Positions 1 through 7,886 of a DNA stretch of 10,749 nucleotides are shown in pieces (positions within the stretch are counted from its first letter, which is position 1; each line of letters opens with the position of its first letter). The position numbers and the translations under genes were made by a program. The stretch comes from Alphaproteobacteria bacterium (GTDB lineage Bacteria > Pseudomonadota > Alphaproteobacteria > Puniceispirillales > Puniceispirillaceae), in the NCBI GenBank assembly GCA_022425565.1, contig JAKMFG010000008.1, positions 1 to 10,749 of the forward strand, in the 5' to 3' direction. A model generated the notes under the pieces. It was not told the origin of the DNA. It made no database searches and worked only from the letters and a program-made list of their open reading frames with translations.

Positions 1-990
1 GGAAACAGCCGTATTGATATCCTGCCACTCACGCAGGCAACGGAAATCCTGTATCCGGACGCGCTGGTCTTCCCGCTGAACGACAAGGGCAATACATCGA
101 AGAAGCTGGAGCATGTGGCACCTGCCAACGGGTTCGAGGAGCATAACGCCCATGACGCGCTTGGCGATGTCGAGGCGACGATCCATGTGGCGCGGCTGAT
201 CAAATCGCGCGCGCCGGTCCTGTGGCAGGCGGCGCTGGCGGCCAGAACGAAACGTGACGCCGCGGCGCGGGCCACGCGCCAGCCGCTGATTTATATCGTA
301 AGCAGAAGCACATTATTTCCCGCCATGGTCATCGGGCGGGTCCATAACGGGCGCGACCTGCTGGTGGCAGACCTCAGATTTGATGCGCCGGATATCGCTG
401 CGACGAACCCTGACAAGCTGTTCAAGGGGCCGGAACGGCATTGCCGCGTTATCAAGTCTGGCGAGGCGCCGTTGATCTTCTCGCCCGAGGAATTCGCGGC
501 GATGCCGCATGGCCTGTCCTGGGACGCATCCGATATCGAGGCCCGCATGCGGGCCTGGCAGGCCATTCAGGCCGAGGAGCATGTCCCGGCGATGCATGCC
601 GAATGGCAGACGCCGTTCGAGCCGGCAGAACACCCGGAAGGCGCCATCTATGAGAATTTCCCAGCCTTCGATCAGGATGCCGCAGCCATGCGCGCCTTCC
701 ATGACGCCGCGCCTGCGGAAAAACCGCAGGCGATGGAGCGCCTGACCGACAGACGCTTCCGCGCCTTTGCAAAGCGTATCATCTTCGACAATTTTCCCGA
801 ACTGATCACCGATGCCGACAGGGTGGCCTATGACCGGGCCATCGCCGAACGGCTGAACCGCGAAGACGACGTGCCATGGGTGACGGTCACCAAGGCGCTG
901 GAAGATGCAGAAACACTGCTGGAAAGCCGTCCCGACCGACAGGACGAGATCGACCGGATCACCGCCTTTATCCACACCATGGCCAACTGA
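1..990 (+). CDS. sbcB: Exodeoxyribonuclease I, C-terminal part (5' end outside window)
   Basis: Frame 1 is open from the first base to the TGA at 988-990 and gives 329 residues without a start, so the gene begins upstream. Exonuclease I degrades single-stranded DNA 3' to 5' and works in mismatch repair and recombination. The segment PANGFEEHNAHDALGDVEAT (window residues 41-60) matches the ExoIII motif of DEDDh exonucleases and closely resembles E. coli ExoI; His51 and Asp56 (bases 151-153 and 166-168) would be the general base and a metal ligand. The rest corresponds to the SH3-like and helical C-terminal domains that clamp single-stranded DNA. E. coli ExoI is about 475 residues, so roughly 145 residues with the first two Exo motifs should lie upstream. 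An in-frame ATG at 115 falls inside the nuclease domain and is not a credible start. The family call is from sequence recognition and is firm. Confidence 0.92.
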   Translation, partial: GNSRIDILPLTQATEILYPDALVFPLNDKGNTSKKLEHVAPANGFEEHNAHDALGDVEATIHVARLIKSRAPVLWQAALAARTKRDAAARATRQPLIYIVSRSTLFPAMVIGRVHNGRDLLVADLRFDAPDIAATNPDKLFKGPERHCRVIKSGEAPLIFSPEEFAAMPHGLSWDASDIEARMRAWQAIQAEEHVPAMHAEWQTPFEPAEHPEGAIYENFPAFDQDAAAMRAFHDAAPAEKPQAMERLTDRRFRAFAKRIIFDNFPELITDADRVAYDRAIAERLNREDDVPWVTVTKALEDAETLLESRPDRQDEIDRITAFIHTMAN

Positions 991-1006
991 GCAAAAAATG
1001 CGCCAT

Positions 1007-1066
1007 CTGATCAGCCGGCTGATCCGCCGGCTGATCCACTGGCTGATCCATTGGCCAATCCACCGG
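1007..1066. repeat. Five tandem 12-bp repeats with nested palindromes
   Basis: Sixteen bases after the exonuclease stop there are five head-to-tail 12-mers at 1007-1018, 1019-1030, 1031-1042, 1043-1054 and 1055-1066. The consensus is CTGATCCRYYGG; the last unit starts CCAATC. The array holds a perfect 16-bp palindrome (GATCAGCCGGCTGATC, 1009-1024), a stem CCGGC/GCCGG with a 6-nt loop (1015-1030) and a 10-bp palindrome ATTGGCCAAT (1050-1059). Just beyond it, CGGCA/TGCCG (1064-1079) can form one more hairpin. No T-run follows, so it is not a textbook terminator. It may have arisen by slippage and could still act as an end-of-transcript structure for the exonuclease gene. Confidence 0.8.
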
Positions 1067-1178
1067 CAGACTTTTGCCGCCTTGACGTTCCGGCACGATG
1101 GCTCTTGACGCCCCTCATAATTGGGAACAGGTTTTTGATAGCTTTGAGCTGCCGGTGTGCTGTTGGAGGATATCGTCC
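1067..1178 (+). other. Leader region before the dioxygenase gene
   Basis: This is the remainder of the 188-bp gap between the exonuclease and dioxygenase genes. It contains two TTGACG hexamers (1082-1087 and 1105-1110) and a CATAAT hexamer (1116-1121), but none of the spacings between them fits a standard sigma-70 promoter. The promoter of the dioxygenase unit probably lies here but cannot be placed. The only clear signal is the Shine-Dalgarno sequence GGAGGA at 1165-1170. Confidence 0.4.
1165..1170 (+). promoter_or_regulatory. Ribosome binding site that fixes the dioxygenase start
   Basis: GGAGGA lies 8 nt before the ATG at 1179. It is the best Shine-Dalgarno match in the area and selects this ATG over the in-frame ATG at 1098, which has no such site. 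Confidence 0.8.
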
Positions 1179-2045
1179 ATGGGTTTGCTGTCACAATCAC
1201 AGAAAGACACCTTCTGGAAGGACGGTGTCCTTGTTGTCGAGGATGCGGTTACAGACGCGCAGCTTGAGGAGCTGAGATCGGTCTTTTCAGGCTGGGTCGA
1301 GGAAAGCCGGGCGCACACCGAGGATTATGGCGAAACACTCGACGGACGTGCGCGCTTTGACCTGCAGCCCGGCCACAGTGCCGAACGACCCGGGCTGCGG
1401 CGGATCCAGTCACCCGAAGAGGTCTCTGACGCATTTGAAGGGGTCATGCGCACCGGGCGTACTGTGGACTACTGCGCCGAGTTGATCGGCCCCAATATCC
1501 GCTTTCATCACGGCAAGGTGAATTCCAAACTTCCAGGGTCCGCCACAGCGGTGAAATGGCATCAGGATTTCCTGTTCCAGCCAATGACCAATGACGACAT
1601 GATCACATGCCTGCTTTTCATTGATGATGTGACGCCAGAAAACGGACCCCTCGAAGTCATTCCGGGAAGCCATAAGGGACCCTTATACCCGCACTGGCAT
1701 GACGGCATATTCACCGGTGCCGTGGACGATAGCGTCGTCGACCCGCAGCGCGAGCAGATCACCAGCTGCACCGGCAAGGCCGGGTCGGTCTGCCTGATGC
1801 ATGTGAACCTGCTTCACGGGTCGGCACCGAACCTGACAGACCAGCCACGCACGCTCTACATCACAACCTATTGTGCCGAGGATGCCATCGAGCTGAGCCC
1901 CAATCACCTGCCAAGCCGCTTCACGCATGAGCTTGTCAGGGGTGAGGAAACAGGCACGGTCCGCTGCAGCTCTTACTCGATGGTGCTGCCGGCCGTTCCC
2001 AAGGGCACATCCTTCTTTGCCCAACAGGAAGGCGCGGATCAGTGA
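1179..2045 (+). CDS. PhyH-family Fe(II)/2-oxoglutarate-dependent dioxygenase
   Basis: The 288-residue protein belongs to the phytanoyl-CoA dioxygenase (PhyH) superfamily, cytosolic enzymes that couple oxidation of 2-oxoglutarate to hydroxylation of a small substrate. The facial triad is visible: HxD as WHQDF (His128, Asp130) and the distal His213 in LLHGSAPN. Arg224 in QPRTLY is placed to bind the 2-oxoglutarate carboxylate. The core DDVTPENGPLEVIPGSHKGP (150-169) is typical of bacterial members including ectoine hydroxylase-like proteins. The start at 1179 is chosen for its strong ribosome binding site; the open frame extends back to 1098 without family-like sequence. It lies 40 bp before a dimethylglycine/sarcosine dehydrogenase-like gene, which suggests co-transcription and a role in the same pathway, perhaps catabolism of an N-methylated or betaine-like compound. 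The substrate cannot be read from the sequence. Confidence 0.87.
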   Translation: MGLLSQSQKDTFWKDGVLVVEDAVTDAQLEELRSVFSGWVEESRAHTEDYGETLDGRARFDLQPGHSAERPGLRRIQSPEEVSDAFEGVMRTGRTVDYCAELIGPNIRFHHGKVNSKLPGSATAVKWHQDFLFQPMTNDDMITCLLFIDDVTPENGPLEVIPGSHKGPLYPHWHDGIFTGAVDDSVVDPQREQITSCTGKAGSVCLMHVNLLHGSAPNLTDQPRTLYITTYCAEDAIELSPNHLPSRFTHELVRGEETGTVRCSSYSMVLPAVPKGTSFFAQQEGADQ

Positions 2046-2085
2046 GGCCCAGCCTCGATCCGCAAACCGAAGACGGGGTGGCCTG

Positions 2086-4542
2086 ATGTCCGGTGCCCTG
2101 TCTGACGGTGCCCTGTCTGACGGTGCCCTGCCCGACCATGCCCAGGCCGTTATCATCGGCGGTGGCATTCATGGCTGTTCCGTCGCCTATCACCTGGCCA
2201 AGGCCGGCTGGAGCGATGTGGTCCTGCTTGAACGAAAGCAGCTGACCAGCGGCACGACCTGGCATGCCGCCGGGCTTGTCGGCCAGCTGCAGGGCAGCCA
2301 CGCCACCACCGCGTTTGCCAGCTATGGTGTCGAGCTGCTGCAGGAGATCGAGGCAGAGACCGGCCAGAACCCGGGATTTCGGCAGAACGGATCCATCTCC
2401 ATCGCGCTGAACGACCAGCGTCTTGCCGAGCTCAGGCGCAAGGCCGATTTCGCCAGCCTGTTCGGTGTCGAGGCCTCTTTCCTCGAGACAGCGGAGATTG
2501 CCGAGCGCTGGCCCCTGATGAATGCCGAGGGCGTGCTTGGCGGTATCTTGATGCCGGGCGACGGGGCCGCCAACCCCAGCGATCTCACCCAGGCGTTGGC
2601 AAAGGGTGCGCGCATGAATGGCGCGCGCCTGTTCGAACACACTCTTGTGGAAGAGGTTCTGAGCGACGGCGGAAAGGTGTGCGGCGTGCGCACCAGTGAA
2701 GGCGTGATCAAGACCGATGTCGTGGTCAATTGCGGCGGCATGTGGGCGCGCGAGCTGGGCCGGCGCAATGGCGTTGGCGTGCCATTGCATGCCTGCGAGC
2801 ACTATTATCTCGTTACCGAACCTGTTCAAGGCTTGCCCGCGGACCTGCCGGTGCTGCGGTCCTATTGCGACGGCACCTACTGGAAAGAGGATGCCGGCAA
2901 GCTGCTGTTCGGCTTTGCGCATTTCCATCCCAAGGCATGGGCGCCAGACGGCATTCCCGAGACGTTCGAATTCGATAGCCTTCCTTTCATCGAGGAGGAT
3001 GTCATGGAGGTGCTGGAGCTGGCGATGGAACGCGTCCCGATCCTGAAGAGCGCCGGCATCCGCACATTCTTCAACGGTCCGGAGAGCTATTCCCATGACG
3101 GGCGCTTCACGCTTGGTGAGGCGCCCGACCTCGCCGGATATTTCGTTCTGGCCGGAGTCAATTCCACCGGCATCCAGTCCGGCGCCGGTTCGGGCAAGGC
3201 GCTGGCGGAATGGATCATGGCCGGACATCCGACAATGGACCTGTCCGAAATGGACCCGGCGCGTATCGAGAATTTTCAGGCACGCGACCCCTATCTGCGT
3301 GAACGCTGTGCCGAGACGCTGGTGCTCACCTATGCCATGCACTGGCCGGGCCGGCAGCGTGAGAGCGCACGTGGGCTTCGCCGGACAGCGTTCCATCACG
3401 CGCTGAAGGAACGCGGGGCAGTCCATGGTGAAACCCAGGGGTGGGAGCGGCCGGCATTCTTTGCGCCCGAAGGAACGGACCCCGTCTTCGACCATTCATT
3501 CCATCGCCCGAGCTGGTTCGAATATGCGCAGGCGGAGCAGAAGGCCGCCCGCGAGAAGGTGGCGCTGTTCGACTATTCGATGCTTGGCAAGCTCATGGTC
3601 GAGGGGCCTGATGCCGAGCCATTCCTGCAGCGGCTTTGCACCAACGATATGGCCATGCCGGTTGGCGGGGTGGTCTACAGCCTGATGCTGAATAAACGGG
3701 GCGGAATCGAGAGCGACGTGACGGTCGCGCGGCATGGTGATGACAGCTTCATGATGATGAGCGGAATCTCGCATACACGAAGAGACCATGACCATCTGCG
3801 GCGCCACATCCGTGACGCAGAGGGGGTCAGGCTTCGGGATGTCACCACCTCATATGCCGTGCTGGCCGTCGCCGGACCCAATTCACCCCAGCTTCTTGCT
3901 GCGGTGATGGATGCCGACCTGTCGGATGATGCGTTCCCGCCCTATCAGATGCGCCATACCCATATCGGCCATGCACCCGTCTTTGCCCAGCGCCTGTCCT
4001 TCACCGGTGAGACGGGGTGGGAGATTTTCGTTACACCCGATTTTGCAGAACATGTGCTGGAGGTCATTCTGGAGGCCGGACAGCCGTTCGGCCTGCGGCT
4101 TGCCGGCGGCGAGGCGCTCAACGCACTGCGTATCGAGAAGGGGTTTCTGCATTGGGGGGCGGATATGGCCTATACCGAGGCGCCATATCAGCTTGGGCTC
4201 GACTTCATCTGCAAGCCTGGCAAGCCGCTGCCCTTCATTGGCCGGGACGCCTGTCTGGCGCGCAAGGCCGACCCAAAGGGGCCCTGTCTGCGCTCGGTCA
4301 GGCTGGCCGAACCAGACGCCATCCTGCACCATAACGAACCGGTGCTACGGAACGGACAGATCATCGGCTTTGTAACCAGCGGCGCGTTCTGTGCAATGCA
4401 GAATGCGGCCGTGGGGCTTTGCCTTGTCTCGCCGCCGGATGGAACCGGAGGGTTCGAGGCCGTCGAGGACGGCCCCTGCAGCGTGATGGTCGAGGGCCGC
4501 GAGGTGCCGGCCGAGCTTCGGCGCAGGCCTTTCAGCGCCTGA
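2086..4542 (+). CDS. FAD-dependent oxidoreductase with GcvT-like folate domain (dimethylglycine/sarcosine dehydrogenase family)
   Basis: The 818-residue protein has the layout of dimethylglycine and sarcosine dehydrogenases, which oxidise an N-methyl group and pass the one-carbon unit to tetrahydrofolate. The N-terminal Rossmann motif GGGIHG is at residues 25-30. TTWHAAGL follows, and its His60 matches the histidine that carries covalent FAD in characterised members. A central FAO_M-type segment (about 395-460, with YAMHWPG at 416) leads into a GcvT/aminomethyltransferase fold (about 470-818) with CTNDM, NKRGGIESDVTV, SFTGETGWE (638-646) and RIEKG (682-686). The start at 2086 is preferred: a G-rich Shine-Dalgarno (2075-2078) precedes it and the Rossmann fold begins soon after. 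The open frame runs back to 1927, but that would overlap the dioxygenase by 119 bp with unrelated sequence. The exact substrate (dimethylglycine, sarcosine or another methylated amine) is not determined. The N-terminus carries an odd three-fold repeat, listed separately. Confidence 0.9.
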   Translation: MSGALSDGALSDGALPDHAQAVIIGGGIHGCSVAYHLAKAGWSDVVLLERKQLTSGTTWHAAGLVGQLQGSHATTAFASYGVELLQEIEAETGQNPGFRQNGSISIALNDQRLAELRRKADFASLFGVEASFLETAEIAERWPLMNAEGVLGGILMPGDGAANPSDLTQALAKGARMNGARLFEHTLVEEVLSDGGKVCGVRTSEGVIKTDVVVNCGGMWARELGRRNGVGVPLHACEHYYLVTEPVQGLPADLPVLRSYCDGTYWKEDAGKLLFGFAHFHPKAWAPDGIPETFEFDSLPFIEEDVMEVLELAMERVPILKSAGIRTFFNGPESYSHDGRFTLGEAPDLAGYFVLAGVNSTGIQSGAGSGKALAEWIMAGHPTMDLSEMDPARIENFQARDPYLRERCAETLVLTYAMHWPGRQRESARGLRRTAFHHALKERGAVHGETQGWERPAFFAPEGTDPVFDHSFHRPSWFEYAQAEQKAAREKVALFDYSMLGKLMVEGPDAEPFLQRLCTNDMAMPVGGVVYSLMLNKRGGIESDVTVARHGDDSFMMMSGISHTRRDHDHLRRHIRDAEGVRLRDVTTSYAVLAVAGPNSPQLLAAVMDADLSDDAFPPYQMRHTHIGHAPVFAQRLSFTGETGWEIFVTPDFAEHVLEVILEAGQPFGLRLAGGEALNALRIEKGFLHWGADMAYTEAPYQLGLDFICKPGKPLPFIGRDACLARKADPKGPCLRSVRLAEPDAILHHNEPVLRNGQIIGFVTSGAFCAMQNAAVGLCLVSPPDGTGGFEAVEDGPCSVMVEGREVPAELRRRPFSA
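2091..2135 (+). repeat. Three in-frame 15-bp repeats encoding GALSD-GALSD-GALPD
   Basis: CGGTGCCCTGTCTGA occurs at 2091-2105 and identically at 2106-2120, then with two changes at 2121-2135. It encodes a repeated pentapeptide at residues 3-17 of the flavoprotein, directly before the beta strand of the FAD-binding fold. The unit is a multiple of three, so the frame is kept. Near-identity of the copies suggests a recent slippage expansion in a disordered N-terminal tail. Confidence 0.9.
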
Positions 4543-4553
4543 CTGGCTGGCGG

Positions 4554-4572
4554 AAATGGCGCGCCGCCATTT
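4554..4572 (+). terminator. Hairpin after the flavoprotein gene, possible terminator
   Basis: AAATGGC (4554-4560) and GCCATTT (4566-4572) form a perfect 7-bp stem around a GCGCC loop, 11 nt after the flavoprotein stop. No clear U-run follows, so intrinsic termination is uncertain. Position and symmetry suggest it ends or stabilises the upstream transcript. Confidence 0.5.
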
Positions 4573-4576
4573 AGGG

Positions 4577-4612
4577 TGAGCGAATATTTGCACCAGCGGT
4601 GAAGAAAAACTC
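4577..4612 (+). promoter_or_regulatory. Putative regulatory element upstream of ureD, copy A
   Basis: TGAGCGAATATTTGCA (4577-4592) contains the near-palindrome GCGAATATTTGC (4580-4591). AGCGG follows (4595-4599), then an A-tract GAAAAACTC (4604-4612). A very similar arrangement stands before the ABC transporter gene at 9618-9655: 14 of the 16 core bases agree, and the A-tract starts 27 nt (here) or 26 nt (there) after the core start. This suggests a shared operator or promoter architecture for the urease and transporter units. No regulator is identified. Confidence 0.45.
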
Positions 4613-4710
4613 TTGTAGGCCTTGCCCTGTCGCACCACTACGGTCACCCTGATGAAGTGTTGCGGGCTAACATGTAGATATGGTGCCGCGGCTCCCCGTA
4701 CTCAGAATTT

Positions 4711-4716
4711 TATACT
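4711..4716 (+). promoter_or_regulatory. Possible -10 box immediately before ureD
   Basis: TATACT is a good -10 hexamer ending 8 nt before the ureD ATG at 4725. Transcription from it would start about at the ATG and give a leaderless mRNA, consistent with the absence of a Shine-Dalgarno sequence before 4725. No convincing -35 hexamer lies 16-18 nt upstream, so this is tentative. Confidence 0.3.
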
Positions 4717-4724
4717 GTTTGTCG

Positions 4725-5540
4725 ATGGACGGTACTGTCACAGTTAACAAGACGCTCCAGCGATCACGCGGCGAAGCCGGCATCGGCTTTCGGGACGGTG
4801 ATCTGGCACGCCTGCACCAGCGTGGTGCCGCGAAAGCATTGCTTCCACGCACCCACAACAGCACGCATGAGGCTGTTCTGGTGAACACCGCCGGCGGCAT
4901 CACCGGCGGCGACCGCTACAACTATCAATGCGAGGCAGCTGCCAGCCATGTGGTTATGACCACCCAGGCCGCCGAGCGCGCCTATCGCAGCAGCACTGAC
5001 GATATCGCCAGCGTGGATGTGAGGCTTGCCGCGCGCCGGCGTGCGGCCCTTCACTGGCTGCCGCAGGAAACCATCCTGTTTGACGGCAGCCGCCTTGCAC
5101 GACGGATCGAGGTCGATCTCGACATCTCCAGCGAATGCCTTGTCCTTGAATCACTCGTCTTCGGACGGCATGCGATGGGCGAGGAACTTCAGGCCTGCTA
5201 TTTTACTGATCACTGGCGCATCCGTGTCGAAGGCAGGCTTGTCCATGCCGAATCCCTGTCGCTGACAGATGAGACCGGTGCGATGCTCGCTGCATCGGCG
5301 GGGGCCGCAGGCGCGCAGATGTCGGCAACACTTGTCTATGTCGGACCACGCCTTGAACAGCTGCAGGCTGATATCAAAGCCGTGCTGCCGGCGCTTGCCT
5401 CGCGCGTGGCTGTTTCCTGCTGGCAGGGACGGTTTGTGCTGCGTCTGCTGGCGTCCGAGACCATGACCGGCAAAGCTGATCTTTTACGCATTATTGGTTC
5501 AATCCGCGGCCAGCATGTGCCGCGCGTCTGGCAAACATGA
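4725..5540 (+). CDS. ureD: Urease accessory protein UreD (UreH)
   Basis: The 271-residue protein is the scaffold of the urease activation complex; with UreF and UreG it binds apo-urease and guides nickel and CO2 delivery. The family blocks are clear: [12 protein letters not shown] near the N-terminus, [10 protein letters not shown], then [16 protein letters not shown] and [11 protein letters not shown], followed by [11 protein letters not shown] and [15 protein letters not shown]. Two in-frame starts exist, 4680 and 4725. The later one is preferred because it begins just before the conserved QRSRG block; neither has a strong Shine-Dalgarno, so a leaderless transcript is possible. It is first in the operon and stops 8 bp before ureA. 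The family call is firm and the exact start less so. Confidence 0.9.
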   Translation: MDGTVTVNKTLQRSRGEAGIGFRDGDLARLHQRGAAKALLPRTHNSTHEAVLVNTAGGITGGDRYNYQCEAAASHVVMTTQAAERAYRSSTDDIASVDVRLAARRRAALHWLPQETILFDGSRLARRIEVDLDISSECLVLESLVFGRHAMGEELQACYFTDHWRIRVEGRLVHAESLSLTDETGAMLAASAGAAGAQMSATLVYVGPRLEQLQADIKAVLPALASRVAVSCWQGRFVLRLLASETMTGKADLLRIIGSIRGQHVPRVWQT

Positions 5541-5548
5541 GGTAGGAC

Positions 5549-5862
<314 letters not shown>

Positions 5863-5866
<4 letters not shown>

Positions 5867-6168
5867 TCCCGGGTGAAATTCTGCCGGCAGACGGTACCAT
5901 CACACTGAATGAGGGGCTTGAGGCCGTCAGCCTGACTGTGGCCAACACAGGTGACCGGCCGGTACAGGTCGGAAGTCACTATCATTTCGCCGAGACAAAT
6001 CCGGCGCTGGATTTCGACCGGGCCGCAGCGCGCGGCATGCGGCTCGACATCGCCGCCGGCACCGCCGTGCGGTTCGAGCCCGGGCAGCGGCGCGAGGTCA
6101 CGCTCGTCCCGCTGTCGGGGAGCAGGCATGTCTACGGCTTCAATCAGCAGATCATGGGAGAACTCTGA
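5863..6168 (+). CDS. ureB: Urease beta subunit UreB
   Basis: This 101-residue protein is the beta structural subunit. It opens with the characteristic [11 protein letters not shown] and carries [45 protein letters not shown] and [10 protein letters not shown], all hallmarks of the family. The start is fixed by the MIPGE motif, by GGGAGG at 5851-5856 (6-nt spacing) and by the 4-bp overlap with ureA. The frame is also open upstream to 5494, but that only shadows ureA. Its stop overlaps the ureC ATG by one base. Confidence 0.97.
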
Positions 6169-7877
6169 TGCCGAAACAGATTTCCCGCGCCGCCTATGCC
6201 GACATGTATGGCCCGACCACGGGCGACAGGCTGCGGCTGGCAGACACCGACCTGATCATCGAGGTGGAGAAGGATTTCACCAGCTATGGTGAAGAGGTGA
6301 AGTTCGGCGGCGGCAAGGTCATCCGCGACGGCATGGGCCAGTCACAGACCAGCCGGGCCGATGGCGCCGTCGATACGGTCATCACCAACGCGCTGGTTGT
6401 CGATGTGTCGGGTATTTACAAGGCCGATATCGGGCTGAAGGACGGCGTGATCGCCGGGATCGGCAAGGCCGGCAACCCGGACACGCAATCGCATGTGGAT
6501 ATCATCATCGGTCCCGGGACCGAGGCCATCGCAGGCGAAGGTCATGTGCTGACCGCAGGTGGTTTCGACAGCCACATCCACTATATCTGTCCGCAGCAGA
6601 TCGAGGATGCACTGCATTCCGGCCTGACGACGATGCTTGGCGGCGGCACCGGTCCGGCGCATGGCACGCTGGCCACCACATGCACGCCGGGGCCCTGGCA
6701 TATAGGGCGGATGCTGCAGTCGGCAGATGCATTCCCGATGAACCTGGCCTTCGCCGGCAAAGGCAATGCAGCGCTTCCGGCGGCACTTGAAGAGCAGGTG
6801 CGCGGCGGGGCCTGCGCGCTGAAACTGCATGAGGATTGGGGCACCACCCCGGCCGCCATTGACAACTGCCTGTCGGTTGCCGACGCCATGGATGTACAGG
6901 TAATGATCCATACCGACACGCTGAATGAAAGCGGCTTTGTGGAGCACACGGTCGCGGCGATGAAGGAGCGCGTGATCCACGCCTTCCATACCGAGGGCGC
7001 GGGCGGCGGCCATGCCCCCGACATCATCAAGATCTGCGGCGAGAGCCATGTGCTGCCCTCCTCCACCAACCCGACACGACCCTACACCGTGAATACGCTG
7101 GAAGAGCATCTCGACATGCTGATGGTCTGCCACCATCTCGACAAGTCGATCCCCGAGGATGTGGCCTTTGCGGAAAGCCGGATCCGGCGCGAAACGATCG
7201 CGGCCGAGGATATCCTGCATGACATGGGAGCCTTTTCGATCATCGCATCCGACAGCCAGGCCATGGGGCGGGTCGGCGAAGTGATCATCCGCACCTGGCA
7301 GACCGCACACAAGATGAAGGTGCAACGCGGCCGGCTGCCTGAAGAGAGCGGCGACAACGACAATGAGCGGGTGAAACGCTATGTCGCGAAATACACCATC
7401 AACCCGGCCATCGCGCATGGCATCTCCGGCCATATCGGGTCAATCGCGGTCGGCAAACGGGCCGATCTGGTGCTGTGGCATCCAGCCTTTTTCGGGGTGA
7501 AACCGGAAATGGTTCTGATCGGCGGCAGCATTGCCTGTGCGCAGATGGGTGACCCGAACGCCTCGATCCCGACACCGCAGCCTGTCTATACGCGGCCCAT
7601 GTTCGGCGCATTCGGGCGCTCGGTGGAAAATTCAGCTGTCAGTTTTGTCAGCGCCGCAGCGCAGGATGCCGGTATCGCCGAGACGCTCGGCCTTGCCAAG
7701 ACAACAGTGGCGGTGACAAACACGCGGTCCATCTCGAAAGCCGACATGGTCCATAACGCCTGTTGCCCGCAGATCGAGGTCCATCCCGAAACCTATGAAG
7801 TGCGTGCAGACGGCGAATTGCTGACCTGCGAGCCGGCCACCGAGTTGCCCATGGCGCAGCGCTATTTCATGTTCTGA
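6168..7877 (+). CDS. ureC: Urease alpha (catalytic) subunit UreC
   Basis: The 569-residue catalytic subunit hydrolyses urea to ammonia and carbamate at a di-nickel centre in the cytoplasm. All active-site residues are present, offset by +2 from Klebsiella aerogenes numbering: His136 and His138 (HIHYICPQQ), Lys219 to be carbamylated ([10 protein letters not shown]), His221, His248 ([11 protein letters not shown]), His274 ([14 protein letters not shown]), flap Cys321 and His322 (MVCHHLD) and Asp362 ([11 protein letters not shown]). The N-terminus ([20 protein letters not shown]) and C-terminus (PMAQRYFMF) are canonical and the length is normal, so the enzyme should be functional if matured. GGGAGA at 6155-6160 serves as the ribosome binding site. 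There is no sign of frameshift or truncation. Confidence 0.99.
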   Translation: MPKQISRAAYADMYGPTTGDRLRLADTDLIIEVEKDFTSYGEEVKFGGGKVIRDGMGQSQTSRADGAVDTVITNALVVDVSGIYKADIGLKDGVIAGIGKAGNPDTQSHVDIIIGPGTEAIAGEGHVLTAGGFDSHIHYICPQQIEDALHSGLTTMLGGGTGPAHGTLATTCTPGPWHIGRMLQSADAFPMNLAFAGKGNAALPAALEEQVRGGACALKLHEDWGTTPAAIDNCLSVADAMDVQVMIHTDTLNESGFVEHTVAAMKERVIHAFHTEGAGGGHAPDIIKICGESHVLPSSTNPTRPYTVNTLEEHLDMLMVCHHLDKSIPEDVAFAESRIRRETIAAEDILHDMGAFSIIASDSQAMGRVGEVIIRTWQTAHKMKVQRGRLPEESGDNDNERVKRYVAKYTINPAIAHGISGHIGSIAVGKRADLVLWHPAFFGVKPEMVLIGGSIACAQMGDPNASIPTPQPVYTRPMFGAFGRSVENSAVSFVSAAAQDAGIAETLGLAKTTVAVTNTRSISKADMVHNACCPQIEVHPETYEVRADGELLTCEPATELPMAQRYFMF

Positions 7878-7886
7878 GGTGGCGTC

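Noticed and set aside
1105..1121. TTGACG and CATAAT as a promoter for the dioxygenase
   Set aside because: The hexamers are only 5 nt apart, and pairing with the other TTGACG gives 28 nt; neither fits a sigma-70 promoter.
1098..1178. N-terminal extension of the dioxygenase to the ATG at 1098
   Set aside because: No ribosome binding site at 1098, unconserved Cys/Trp-rich sequence, and a strong site (GGAGGA) before the ATG at 1179.
313..1200. 295-codon minus-strand frame crossing the exonuclease gene and the repeat array
   Set aside because: Antisense to the exonuclease; its repetitive Ile-Ser-Arg stretch is only the 12-bp array read backwards.
1927..2085. N-terminal extension of the flavoprotein to the ATG at 1927
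   Set aside because: It would overlap the dioxygenase by 119 bp and adds Arg-rich sequence unlike the family; the ATG at 2086 fits better.
1936..3495. Long open frame (519 codons) on the minus strand
   Set aside because: It lies wholly opposite the flavoprotein and the dioxygenase end, shows no family motif, and is the usual antisense shadow in GC-rich coding DNA.
4589..4603. NtrC-like site TGCACC-AGC-GGTGAA before ureD
   Set aside because: The spacer is 3 nt instead of the 5 nt of the NtrC consensus, the right half is imperfect, and the matching element before the transporter lacks it.
6342..7433. 363-codon open frame on the minus strand opposite ureC
   Set aside because: Antisense to a strongly conserved gene, His- and Arg-rich composition typical of a shadow, no recognisable domain.
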